Of a DNA stretch of 64,000 nucleotides, positions 55,585 through 64,000 are shown one piece after another. How positions within the stretch are numbered: the first letter of the stretch is position 1; every line of letters starts with the position of its first letter. Under the pieces are notes generated by a model that worked only from the letters and a program-made list of their open reading frames with translations, did not search any database and was not told where the DNA came from. A program made the position numbers and the translations under genes. Source of the stretch: Cognaticolwellia sediminilitoris (lineage in GTDB: Bacteria; Pseudomonadota; Gammaproteobacteria; Enterobacterales; Alteromonadaceae); contig NBOG01000002.1 in NCBI GenBank assembly GCA_002104535.1, positions 318,240 to 382,239 of the forward strand, read 5' to 3'.

Positions 55585-56862
55585 TTATTCACTAAGTAAT
55601 ACTTGTGTGGCGTCATTAAAGGTATCGGTGCCTGAAATAATAATTTGGTCACCAACGTTAAGTCCTTGCAGTATTTCAACATGGCTTAAACTTCTCGCGC
55701 CGGTGGTTATTGCGGTTTTCGCTGCTAAACCATTACTGACTTTATAAGCGAAACGTCCACCGCTACTTTCTAAGAATTGGCCGCGTTGTACTTGTAAAAC
55801 ATCGGCTTTGTATTCGAGTATGATTTGGGTGTTTAAGCGTTGATTTTGGCGTAACTTTTTTGGAATGTCGTTGATGAAACGCACTCGCCCAGTAACCTGA
55901 TTATTCAGTATTTCGGGGGAAATCGTTACTAGACGAGCACGAAAGGGCTGTTGTTCAAATTGAATATTTACTTCCATACCTATGGCTAAGTCATCGGCGT
56001 AACTTTCAGGAATTTCAATTTCAACTTCAAATTGTGATAGGTCTACGATGGTTAAAATAGCTTGGTTTTTACTTAAAAAGGTTTTGTTGGCGGTACTCAA
56101 ATTACCAACAATACCATTGACTGGCGAAGCAATATTTAAGCCGTCTACTTGGCGTTGTAACTCTTTTACTAACAAAGTTTGGCGTCTAATATCTAGTTGT
56201 AATGATTGTCCGTCAAAGTCTAAGCTTTCGATATTAAGCGCAGCGTCTTGTACTGCATGTTTATGTTGTAAGTTTGCTTGTTCTAATTCGTCTTGCGCTT
56301 TTTCGTAATCAATTTGACTGATAGCATTTTTGTCATAGCCTAAGTCAGCACGGCGTTTTTCACGCTTGGCAGTCACGAGTTTTACATTCGCTAAATCAAC
56401 CGCTTTTTGATCGATTAGCCTTTGCTTTTTGGCTTGAATATTTTGACGGTGAAAGCTTGATTGCAAACTCTCAAGCGAAGCTTGTTGCTGAGATAAACGA
56501 CTATTAAGCTCAGGGCTTTCAAGTTTGGCGATGATTTGCCCTTGTTTAACTTCATGACCTGCTTCTATCATCAAAGTGATTGTGCCATCAGCAGGGCTAT
56601 AAACCGTTGGACTTACCGCAGCTACAACGCGACCTAATACCGAAATATCACGGGTAAAGTCGCCTTTAGTGATTGTGGCAAGTCGGACACGGTCAAGTGA
56701 GATTGAGTGTTCTGCTTTACTCCAACGTGAAGCTGATGGTGCCACTTGCCAAATAATACTGGCGAGTAAAATGGTAACAATTGAAATGATAACCCAGCGT
56801 TTTTTTGATGACTTGTTTACATTTATTTTGCTGTCTTGTGCACTGGTGTCTTTAATCGACAT
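55585..56862 (-). CDS. periplasmic adaptor (HlyD/MacA family) of the ABC exporter
   Basis: 425 residues from ATG 56862, with GGGGGA upstream. An N-terminal membrane anchor (about 22-42) is followed by a biotinyl-lipoyl-like half (SPADGTITLMIEAGHEVKQG), a long coiled-coil hairpin (about 115-210), the second half of the lipoyl domain (ASPVNGIVGNL), and beta-barrel domains. This is the MacA layout, linking the inner-membrane ATPase complex to an outer-membrane channel such as TolC, which is not encoded here. First gene of the operon. Confidence 0.88.
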   Translation of the reverse strand: MSIKDTSAQDSKINVNKSSKKRWVIISIVTILLASIIWQVAPSASRWSKAEHSISLDRVRLATITKGDFTRDISVLGRVVAAVSPTVYSPADGTITLMIEAGHEVKQGQIIAKLESPELNSRLSQQQASLESLQSSFHRQNIQAKKQRLIDQKAVDLANVKLVTAKREKRRADLGYDKNAISQIDYEKAQDELEQANLQHKHAVQDAALNIESLDFDGQSLQLDIRRQTLLVKELQRQVDGLNIASPVNGIVGNLSTANKTFLSKNQAILTIVDLSQFEVEIEIPESYADDLAIGMEVNIQFEQQPFRARLVTISPEILNNQVTGRVRFINDIPKKLRQNQRLNTQIILEYKADVLQVQRGQFLESSGGRFAYKVSNGLAAKTAITTGARSLSHVEILQGLNVGDQIIISGTDTFNDATQVLLSE

Positions 56863-57009
56863 GACTTTTCCCCCGAATGTCAAAATCAGTGCTTAATCAA
56901 TAGCAAGGCCATTTGCTAATGGGCACTGATATAGACTAAGTCGTGCTGAGTGGGAAAAAGGTTTAAATGTTAGGGAAGTTTTTTATTTATTTGTTTTGAG
57001 GTTACTGAA

Positions 57010-58572
57010 TTAATCAGTATTTTTAAGCTGTGTTCGTTGGCGAAAAAGTGCAAATGCTAAAAGCAAAAATACTATGGTGAAGTCGATGATACGGGTATAG
57101 CGGGCATAAGGTGTTAGGCCGGTTACTAATGGTACATCTACGCTTAACACCGCTTCTTGAAATTGTGGGATTTGTTTTATTATTTCGCCTTGATGATCAA
57201 CCACGGCAGTAATACCGTTATTGGTTGAGCGCAGAAATGGCCGGCCGAATTCTAATGCTCGCATTCTAACAATTTCTAAATGTTGGTGTGGGCCATGTGA
57301 GTCGCCAAACCAGGCGTCATTACTGACGGTTAATAACAAGTTAGTTTGGTTAGAAAAGTTGGCGCTAAGCTGCTCTGAAAATGCCACTTCAAAACATATC
57401 AGCGGCAATAAGTTATAGCCATTAGCGACTAGGTTACTTTGTACGTATTCACCGCGACTAAATGATGACATTGGCAAATTAAAAAATGGCGCAAGGGGTC
57501 TTAACCAATCAGCAAAAGGTACAAACTCACCAATAGGCAGCAAATGATGTTTGCTATAGCGATTGTTATTATTGTATTGATAACTACCCAATTCGTCAGC
57601 GGCGGCATATTTACCTAATACGATTAAATTATTGTAATAATTTTTAGTATCAAGGTTGTAGTCAATAATACCAGTGATAATCGCACTGTTATTAAGCACC
57701 GATGAGCTTTCAGATAATTGTAAAAAATCTTGTGCTTGGGTACTCGGTTCAACCGCGGTAATGGCAGACTCTGGCCAAATGATCAGGTCTGCAGGATAAT
57801 GCTGACGCGTTAAATCTAAGTACTTTAACATGGTCGGCCAAGTCAGCTCAGGTGCCCATTTCATTTCTTGTTTGATATTGGCTTGAACCAGTAACGTTTT
57901 TACCACTTTACCGGTTGGTAATACCCAATTTGTATTGTGGAAAATTAAACTCGTCAGAGATATTAAGAGCAGTAAGCAGACGTTAATAAAAACTTTACGT
58001 TGCTTGATAAGGTAGACAATAGCGATACTGATGATGATCACCAATGCGGAAATACCTTTTTCGCCAATAACAGGTGCAAAGCTTGCTAATGGTCCATCAA
58101 TTTGACTATAACCCAGTGTTAGCCAAGGGAAACCGGTAAAAAGTACCCCGCGTAAAAACTCAGCTAATAGCCAAAGTGGTAATAATAGCCACAGGTTAAG
58201 CTTTTGTTGGTGAGAAAAACGTGCTGCTAGATAACAGGCAAGTGCAAGAAATATCGCTAAATATAAACACAAAAGCAGCATCAGTAATAACGATACTACT
58301 AACGGTAAACCGCCAAATTGGTCGATACTCACATGTACCCAACTAATACCCGCCGCAAACCAGCCAAACGCGAAGATAAAGCCTTGTTTGCTAGCGGCTT
58401 TCGCCGACTTACCTTGTAACGTGAACAACCATGTTGGCAAGATAATCGCTATTAACCAATACTGAGAAAATGGCGCATAGCAAAACACGAGCGCAAGACC
58501 TAACAAGAAGCTAAAAGCATTTTCTTTATTAGTTATATTGCGCTGAACGCGTTTAAGTAAGTGGGTTAGCAT
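57010..58572 (-). CDS. lnt: apolipoprotein N-acyltransferase
   Basis: 520 residues. About seven membrane segments are followed by a nitrilase-like periplasmic domain with the full triad: Glu268 (WPESA), Lys341 (SKHHLLPIGEFVP) and Cys393 (CFEVAF). It adds the third acyl chain to the N-terminal Cys of outer-membrane lipoproteins. I use ATG 58572; a TTG one codon up is an alternative. It starts 5 bases after the corC stop, in the order found in most gammaproteobacteria. Confidence 0.95.
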   Translation of the reverse strand: MLTHLLKRVQRNITNKENAFSFLLGLALVFCYAPFSQYWLIAIILPTWLFTLQGKSAKAASKQGFIFAFGWFAAGISWVHVSIDQFGGLPLVVSLLLMLLLCLYLAIFLALACYLAARFSHQQKLNLWLLLPLWLLAEFLRGVLFTGFPWLTLGYSQIDGPLASFAPVIGEKGISALVIIISIAIVYLIKQRKVFINVCLLLLISLTSLIFHNTNWVLPTGKVVKTLLVQANIKQEMKWAPELTWPTMLKYLDLTRQHYPADLIIWPESAITAVEPSTQAQDFLQLSESSSVLNNSAIITGIIDYNLDTKNYYNNLIVLGKYAAADELGSYQYNNNNRYSKHHLLPIGEFVPFADWLRPLAPFFNLPMSSFSRGEYVQSNLVANGYNLLPLICFEVAFSEQLSANFSNQTNLLLTVSNDAWFGDSHGPHQHLEIVRMRALEFGRPFLRSTNNGITAVVDHQGEIIKQIPQFQEAVLSVDVPLVTGLTPYARYTRIIDFTIVFLLLAFALFRQRTQLKNTD

Positions 58573-58577
58573 CAAGT

Positions 58578-59456
58578 TTAATCAGTGACTTTACCGACAA
58601 CGACATGTGCTTTTGGGACGGTTATTTGCAAGGTTTGAATACGGCGGCTATCAGCGGCTGTAACTTTGAAAATAACTTTATTGATGGTGATTTTTTCACC
58701 TTTTTTCGGCATGTGACCAAAGTGCTGTATAACAATACCACCGATGGTGTCAGCATCACTTTCATTAAACTTTAAATCAAAGTAATTATTGAAATCAGTA
58801 AGGTCAGTTAGCGCTTTTACTTGGTAAACTTGGCCAGCAAGATATTTAATATCTTCTTCCATAGCATCATCGGTTTCGTCTTCTATTTCACCAACAATTA
58901 ACTCAAGAATATCTTCAATGGTGACAACACCGGAAACTCCGCCATACTCATCTACAACGATAGCCATATGGTAGCGTTGCTGGCGAAACTCTTTGAGTAA
59001 GGGATCAACTTTTTTACTCTCAGGAACAATAATGGCTGGACGAATAACTTGTGCAATAGTGAATTCATCATCAACGGGTTTAAAGCCGTAAGCTAGCAAG
59101 TCTTTTGCTAGTAGAATACCTTCAACATCGTCAATATCATCATTGATAACCGGAAATCGAGAATGTCCAGACTCGACGATAATGTCGAGCGACTTCTCAA
59201 GTGGATCGTTAATATCTAACGTCACCATTTGCGATCGCGGGATCATAATATCACGTACTTTCATATCAGATACTTCAAGTACGCCTTCGATCATTTGTTT
59301 GATTTCAGGGTTGATTATTTCACGGTCTTCAGCATCGTTTAATGCATCGGCCAGCTGGTCTGTGCTTCTCGGTTCTCCGGTAAATATTTGAATAATTCTA
59401 TCCAAAATCGTTTTATTTGAAGAACCGTTACTAGAGTGGGGGTGGTCGTCGCTCAT
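58578..59456 (-). CDS. corC: CorC/YbeX CBS-domain protein
   Basis: 292 residues. A polar N-terminus leads to two CBS domains (about 65-190) with VRDIMIPRSQMV and VVDEYGGVSGVVTIEDILEL, then a CorC/HlyC transporter-associated domain to the end. It has no membrane segments, as usual for CorC. Linked to Mg/Co efflux and, through its locus, to ribosome and RNA fitness. AAGGCTC precedes the ATG. Followed by lnt. Confidence 0.93.
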   Translation of the reverse strand: MSDDHPHSSNGSSNKTILDRIIQIFTGEPRSTDQLADALNDAEDREIINPEIKQMIEGVLEVSDMKVRDIMIPRSQMVTLDINDPLEKSLDIIVESGHSRFPVINDDIDDVEGILLAKDLLAYGFKPVDDEFTIAQVIRPAIIVPESKKVDPLLKEFRQQRYHMAIVVDEYGGVSGVVTIEDILELIVGEIEDETDDAMEEDIKYLAGQVYQVKALTDLTDFNNYFDLKFNESDADTIGGIVIQHFGHMPKKGEKITINKVIFKVTAADSRRIQTLQITVPKAHVVVGKVTD

Positions 59457-59655
59457 AGAGCCTTTTTATTTCCTTGTTAGTTGAATAAGTCTTGCTAGCT
59501 AGTTGGCTAGTTTGTAACCGATTTAGGTTAATTTCAAGTACTAATTCATTCTTTACTCTCTTCAATAACCATTTTACTGAAGTAGATCAAAAGTTAGGTT
59601 GTTATTTTATACAAAAGCCAAGATAAGACCTGACCATTGCGCTTTTAATTCATAA

Positions 59656-60126
59656 TTAATTGATTTTATACGGCTCTTTAAAGCCTAAACCGGTAATTAT
59701 TTTTGTTTCTAGTGCTTCCATTTCATCAGCTTCGTCATCATCAATATGATCAAAGCCCAATAGATGCAAGCAACCATGCACTACCATATGCGCCCAATGA
59801 GCGTTGAGTGTTTTTTGTTGTTCAATGGCTTCTTGCTCAACAATATCAACGCAGATAACTAAATCGCCTAATAAGTCTAGTTCAATTCCTTCAGGAACTT
59901 CAAAAGGAAATGATAAAACATTAGTCGGTTTGTTTTTGCCTCGATATTGCTGATTTAATTGCTGACTTTCATCGCTGCTGACTAATCTAATGGTTAGCTC
60001 AAAAGGCTTGTTAAAAGGGCTAAGCGCGGCTTCCGCCCAACATTGGAAATCTTCCTCGCTTGGCACAATTTTACCATCACAGGCTAATTGTATATCAACA
60101 ATAATGTTAGCAACGCTATTGGTCAT
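59656..60126 (-). CDS. ybeY: endoribonuclease YbeY
   Basis: 156 residues. The zinc motif HxxxHxxxxxH is His117, His121 and His127 ([11 protein letters not shown]). [12 protein letters not shown] is a second conserved patch. Single-strand RNase in 16S rRNA 3' maturation and ribosome quality control. The start overlaps the ybeZ 3' end by 11 bases. Confidence 0.95.
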   Translation of the reverse strand: MTNSVANIIVDIQLACDGKIVPSEEDFQCWAEAALSPFNKPFELTIRLVSSDESQQLNQQYRGKNKPTNVLSFPFEVPEGIELDLLGDLVICVDIVEQEAIEQQKTLNAHWAHMVVHGCLHLLGFDHIDDDEADEMEALETKIITGLGFKEPYKIN

Positions 60127-61183
60127 TTTTATTTTCGTTTGCTTGAATTAATGCTTGTTGTTCTTTTAATTGCTGTTTTTCTTTTTTGAGACGATCTTCT
60201 TGTTGCTCAAACGCTTCATAAGCTTCGATTATATGAGCAACAACAGGATGGCGTACCACGTCTTTAGATTGGAAAAAGTTAAAGCTTACCCCTGGAATAT
60301 CGACTAATACATCAATGGCATGACGTAAGCCTGACTTTTGCCCTCGCGGTAAATCGACTTGTGTGATATCTCCGGTGATAACAGCTCGTGAATTAAAGCC
60401 AATACGGGTAAGGAACATTTTCATTTGTTCAACGGTAGTATTTTGGCTTTCATCGAGAATAATAAAGGCATCGTTTAAAGTTCTACCACGCATATAAGCT
60501 AATGGTGCTACTTCGATAACATTACGTTCAATAAGCTTTTCAACTTTTTCAAAGCCCAGCATTTCAAACAAAGCATCGTATAAAGGGCGTAGGTAAGGAT
60601 CGACCTTTTGCGATAAATCACCCGGTAGAAAACCAAGTTTTTCACCTGCTTCAACCGCTGGACGAGTCAATAGTATACGTCTAATTTCTTGACGCTCTAA
60701 CGCGTCAACAGCGCAGGCAACAGCGAGATAGGTTTTACCTGTACCAGCAACACCAACACCAAAACTAATATCGTTAGTGATAACGTTTTGTACATAGCTT
60801 TGCTGGTTTTCGTTACGCGGTTTTATGATGCCACGCTTGGTTTTTATCGTCACCATGTCTTCATATTTAGCGTCAAGCTTACTTGGCGCTGCTTCTAAGA
60901 CTCCGGCATCAACAATCGCTAAATGTACCATTTCAGCCGAGATAGTGTTTGCCTTACCTTTAACGGTTTCAGTTTCTAGGTAAAGCTCAATTAATATGTT
61001 TTTAACAGCGTCACAATGTACATTTTTACCGGTAACTTTAAATTCATGACCTCGGTAACTGATCTCTACACCCATGCGGCGTTCAATTGTTTTCAGATTG
61101 TCATCTATCGCACCACATAAATTAGCGAGGCGATTGTTATCGGCAGGTGAAAGCTCAAAGTTTATACTGATATTTTTGCTCAA
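60116..61183 (-). CDS. ybeZ: PhoH-like ATPase YbeZ
   Basis: 355 residues. The P-loop GVAGTGKT (about 143-150) and the DEXX-type ILDESQN motif define the PhoH ATPase. An N-terminal KH-like region (about 1-100) is shared with YbeZ. It works with YbeY in RNA metabolism. Start is TTG at 61183 with CAGGA 8 bases up; there is no in-frame ATG near the family's usual start. A Gln/Lys-rich tail (about 325-355) ends the protein. Confidence 0.93.
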   Translation of the reverse strand: MSKNISINFELSPADNNRLANLCGAIDDNLKTIERRMGVEISYRGHEFKVTGKNVHCDAVKNILIELYLETETVKGKANTISAEMVHLAIVDAGVLEAAPSKLDAKYEDMVTIKTKRGIIKPRNENQQSYVQNVITNDISFGVGVAGTGKTYLAVACAVDALERQEIRRILLTRPAVEAGEKLGFLPGDLSQKVDPYLRPLYDALFEMLGFEKVEKLIERNVIEVAPLAYMRGRTLNDAFIILDESQNTTVEQMKMFLTRIGFNSRAVITGDITQVDLPRGQKSGLRHAIDVLVDIPGVSFNFFQSKDVVRHPVVAHIIEAYEAFEQQEDRLKKEKQQLKEQQALIQANENKNDQ

Positions 61184-61294
61184 TGGTTAATCCTGAGTAA
61201 GTAAATCGTTATAACAAAATGGCAAAATTTTATTGTTTGCCATTTATAATTAAGTGCTAAAAAATTCATGCGCTAAAAGCTTAACTATTAACCG

Positions 61295-62737
61295 TTAAGG
61301 TGTAAAAGTCGCAACACCTAATTCGTCAGTTGTGTTTTCGCTTGCACCATGATGACTATTCGCAAGAATGTCAGCTGGAGAGTGCGCAATACGTAACCCC
61401 ATTTCGCTTTCTTGACGCACTAACTCACCACGTAATGAATTGGCATAAACATCGGTGATTTTCACATCAACAAATTGACCAATAACGGTATGCGGAGCAA
61501 CAAAGTTTACGATGCGGTTGTTCTCAGTACGGCCACGTAATTCCATCGGGTTTTTCTTTGAAGGGCCTTCAACTAGAATCCGCTGTTCGGTATTTAGCAT
61601 ATTACGAGCAATGCGTAATGCTTGCTGGCTGATACGGTCTTGCAAAATTTGTAAACGTTGCTTTTTAATATCATCGCTGATGTCGTCGACCATATCGGCA
61701 GCCGGCGTACCTGGACGTGCGCTGTAAATAAAGCTGAAACTTAAATCAAAATCTACCGACTTGATCAAGTTCATTGTTGCTTCAAAGTCATCATCAGTTT
61801 CGCCTGGAAAACCAATAATAAAATCAGAAGACATACAAATATCAGGGCGTACTTTTTTCAATTTACGAATTTGAGATTTATACTCGATTGCGGTATGGCC
61901 GCGTTTCATTTGCGTTAAAATACGATCTGAACCACTTTGTACCGGTAAATGCAGGTGGCTTACTAACTCTGGCACATCTGCATAAACATCAATAATGTCA
62001 TCAGTAAATTCTATCGGATGCGAGGTGGTATAACGAATACGGTCAATGCCATCAATAGTGGCAATTAAGCGTAATAATTCAGAGAAACGACAAATAGTGC
62101 CGTCATGTGAGTCACCACGGTAGCCGTTTACGTTTTGGCCTAGTAAATTAACTTCACGAACACCTTGCTCGGCAAGTTGAGCAATTTCATATAAAACGTC
62201 ATCAAGAGGACGACTGACTTCTTCACCGCGGGTATATGGTACAACACAGAAAGTACAGTATTTACTACAACCTTCCATGATCGAGACAAATGCTGTTGCA
62301 CCGTCTGCTTTTGGCTCAGGTAAACGGTCGAATTTTTCAATTTCAGGAAAACTAACGTCTACAACAGGGCTTCTGTCGCCAGTGACTTGCTGGATCATCT
62401 CTGGCAAACGGTGCAATGTTTGCGGACCAAAAACCATATCAACATAAGGAGCGCGTTGGCGAATAGCATCACCTTCTTGTGAAGCAACACAGCCACCAAC
62501 ACCGATAACAAGTTCTGGCTTGTTAACTTTGAGGTTTTTCCAACGACCTAACTGATGAAAGACTTTTTCTTGAGCTTTTTCGCGAATAGAGCAGGTATTC
62601 AGTAAGATAACATCAGCATCTTCTGCTTCCTCGGCTAATTCGAAGCCGTGGGTTGAGTCTAAAAGTTCTGCCATTTTCTGCGAGTCATACTCGTTCATTT
62701 GACAGCCCCAAGTTTTGATGTATAGCTTTTTACTCAT
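61295..62737 (-). CDS. miaB: tRNA-2-methylthio-N6-dimethylallyladenosine synthase MiaB
   Basis: 480 residues. The UPF0004 domain holds Cys12, Cys49 and Cys83, ligands of the auxiliary iron-sulfur cluster. The radical SAM motif CSKYCTFC gives Cys157, Cys161 and Cys164. A TRAM domain ends the core near 445. Adds the methylthio group to i6A37 in tRNA. Usual first gene of the miaB-ybeZ-ybeY-corC-lnt block. The ribosome site before the ATG is weak. Confidence 0.95.
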   Translation of the reverse strand: MSKKLYIKTWGCQMNEYDSQKMAELLDSTHGFELAEEAEDADVILLNTCSIREKAQEKVFHQLGRWKNLKVNKPELVIGVGGCVASQEGDAIRQRAPYVDMVFGPQTLHRLPEMIQQVTGDRSPVVDVSFPEIEKFDRLPEPKADGATAFVSIMEGCSKYCTFCVVPYTRGEEVSRPLDDVLYEIAQLAEQGVREVNLLGQNVNGYRGDSHDGTICRFSELLRLIATIDGIDRIRYTTSHPIEFTDDIIDVYADVPELVSHLHLPVQSGSDRILTQMKRGHTAIEYKSQIRKLKKVRPDICMSSDFIIGFPGETDDDFEATMNLIKSVDFDLSFSFIYSARPGTPAADMVDDISDDIKKQRLQILQDRISQQALRIARNMLNTEQRILVEGPSKKNPMELRGRTENNRIVNFVAPHTVIGQFVDVKITDVYANSLRGELVRQESEMGLRIAHSPADILANSHHGASENTTDELGVATFTP

Positions 62738-62865
62738 TTATTCGCGCCTAATCTTTCTATGAATTGATTCTAGTTTTTGCTAGAGAATTTAAGGAGGCGT
62801 ATTTTACTCTTTCTTTGCCGATGATGCTAGTTTAGAAATATAGTCGAGTTAAATCATTTATAGAT

Positions 62866-64000
62866 TTAAGAGAACTTCTCTAAAGGAATAGACAAAATCA
62901 TTTCACTACCACGCTCCTGATTGTCATAAGTGTGAAATGTCGCATTAAACTTTTTAGCCACTTGACGGATATAGTACATCGCCATGTCAAAATTAATTTT
63001 ACTGCTAAATTGAGCGAAGCTTTGTTCGTTGTCGGTGATCCGTAACCAAATTTTGTTATTAGCAATTTGGATATTGACCACGAAGATACCGCCATTACCA
63101 TTTTTGATAGCCGCTGAAATTGCTTCATAAATAATACGGTAGATAACGGTTTGCATGGCATGATCTATTCTATCGTCTTCAACATTGAGCTCTAGCTTCA
63201 TTAGTACGTGATATTGTTGATGAAAGTATTCAGCTAAATACGGTAAAGCGATGCTCAATGTACTCTCGGATAATTTATTGGGTACGATTTCAGGTTTTTT
63301 CGATGTTAAATCATTTAAACATTCATCAATGAGGGATTGAATAGTGCGAATGGCTTTGTCATCAGTTTTAGATTCGTTAATGCCAGAACCATCAATCATC
63401 GAAGCGTCATGTTGATCCTGACATTGCTCGTTAATTAATGATTGTACCTGGAGCAATTTACGTCGAATGTTCGATTTTGATTGGCTCTGATTTTCGATTT
63501 CATTATTCAATAATTGATGTACATGATGAATTGAACGTGAACGTAAATATAATAACCAACAGGCATATGCAGCGCTAAGAACAAAGAATATGATATAAAT
63601 TACCTGGCTGTTTGGGTGAGCATACCAAGGGTAAGCGACATTAATATCAGCATAGGCCTTATATTTACTCCACTCACCTAAGCTATTTGTGCCCATTATT
63701 TCAATATTGTATTCGCCAGAAGATAAACCAGTTAACGTCAGTTGACTGCCGTTAGTGTTATTCCAGTCTTTTCCATTTATTTGATATTTGAACTTTTTCT
63801 TTTGCCCTGTTCTAAAATCTAAACTTGCTAGTTCAAGGGTTACCACGTCATTTGGTGAGTCTATATTAATAGTTTTGTTTAATAGCTGAGTTTTACCAGA
63901 CACAGTAGTTTTACTAATAAGTATTTTTGCGTTTATGCTATTTTCAATGGTCAGCGGAACTTCTAAAATCCCACCATAGTGGCTTGCATAGACCTTGTCG
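62866..64000 (-). CDS. propeller/Y_Y_Y sensor protein with degraded kinase domain (5' end outside window)
   Basis: The frame is open to the window edge; a GTG at 63903 is just an internal Val. The visible part starts at the end of a beta-propeller (DKVYASHYGG), then a Y_Y_Y domain (about 63900-63640), a membrane helix near 63600-63540, a coiled coil and an HATPase-like domain. The ATPase domain is poor: where kinases have an N box and DNGxG, it reads YEAISAAIKNG and TDNEQSF. No good phospho-His motif is evident. It resembles two-component regulator propeller proteins used for glycan or nutrient sensing, but may not be an active kinase. Confidence 0.72.
   Translation of the reverse strand, partial: DKVYASHYGGILEVPLTIENSINAKILISKTTVSGKTQLLNKTINIDSPNDVVTLELASLDFRTGQKKKFKYQINGKDWNNTNGSQLTLTGLSSGEYNIEIMGTNSLGEWSKYKAYADINVAYPWYAHPNSQVIYIIFFVLSAAYACWLLYLRSRSIHHVHQLLNNEIENQSQSKSNIRRKLLQVQSLINEQCQDQHDASMIDGSGINESKTDDKAIRTIQSLIDECLNDLTSKKPEIVPNKLSESTLSIALPYLAEYFHQQYHVLMKLELNVEDDRIDHAMQTVIYRIIYEAISAAIKNGNGGIFVVNIQIANNKIWLRITDNEQSFAQFSSKINFDMAMYYIRQVAKKFNATFHTYDNQERGSEMILSIPLEKFS

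Noticed and set aside
62866-63903. Start of the sensor gene at GTG 63903
   Set aside because: The frame stays open to the window edge and the codons upstream continue a propeller-like sequence, so the gene is cut by the window.

Overview
The window is about 64 kb of low-GC, gene-dense chromosome from a marine gammaproteobacterium. The miaB-ybeZ-ybeY-corC-lnt block, the alginate genes, the single-piece tryptophan-to-aminomuconate operon, the CrbS-like kinase and the codon choice all fit Alteromonadales, most likely a Colwelliaceae-type organism (Colwellia/Thalassotalea relatives). That placement is inference from gene content. I see no rRNA, tRNA, transposase, prophage or CRISPR array.

Layout. 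1-8.8 kb holds mixed single genes: a partial VIT/VWA sortase-target-like protein, a globin, a beta-lactamase-fold hydrolase, an MscS channel, a SIMPL protein, a 3-hydroxybutyrate dehydrogenase, and a coupled esterase/MFS pair. 9-12.5 kb is one large SSS-type sensor kinase (CrbS-like). 13.1-26.6 kb is an alginate utilisation locus: TonB-dependent receptor, DEH-reductase candidate, a divergent FadR-type GntR regulator, then PL6 lyase, PL17 oligoalginate lyase, KdgF, MFS importer and KdgK. Together they would cut alginate to unsaturated monomer, linearise and import it, reduce it to 2-keto-3-deoxygluconate and phosphorylate it. The KDPG aldolase is not in the window. TTGGTAWT/AWTACCAA half-sites recur upstream of the receptor, the reductase and the gntR/PL6 pair, and are the likely operators.

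27-33.8 kb holds a FabH-like synthase and thioesterase, a composite repeat pair that brackets a small orphan gene, a PspB-like protein, an MTHFR-like protein, dusC, an unusual KCGE-repeat secreted protein resembling the bufferin/HvfA peptide precursors, an SDR and an alkyltransferase-like protein. 33.8-43 kb is a nine-gene minus-strand operon for tryptophan breakdown through kynurenine and 3-hydroxyanthranilate to 2-aminomuconate, including a divergent cyclase-type formamidase and an SDR lacking the usual Tyr/Lys pair.

43.4-50 kb holds an exported M20 amidohydrolase, a family-3 solute-binding protein, Hsp20, an exported Tpx peroxidase, and a two-gene signalling pair (REC-CheC fusion plus PAS-GGDEF diguanylate cyclase). 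50-57 kb has VanZ-like and YtcJ-like proteins and a MacAB-like four-gene exporter operon with two separate permeases. 57-62.7 kb is the conserved lnt-corC-ybeY-ybeZ-miaB housekeeping block, and the window ends inside a propeller/Y_Y_Y sensor protein with degraded kinase motifs.

The most interesting items are the orphan KCGE-repeat protein, the REC-CheC/GGDEF pair, the composite repeats, the shared alginate operator motif, and the two non-canonical enzymes in the kynurenine operon.
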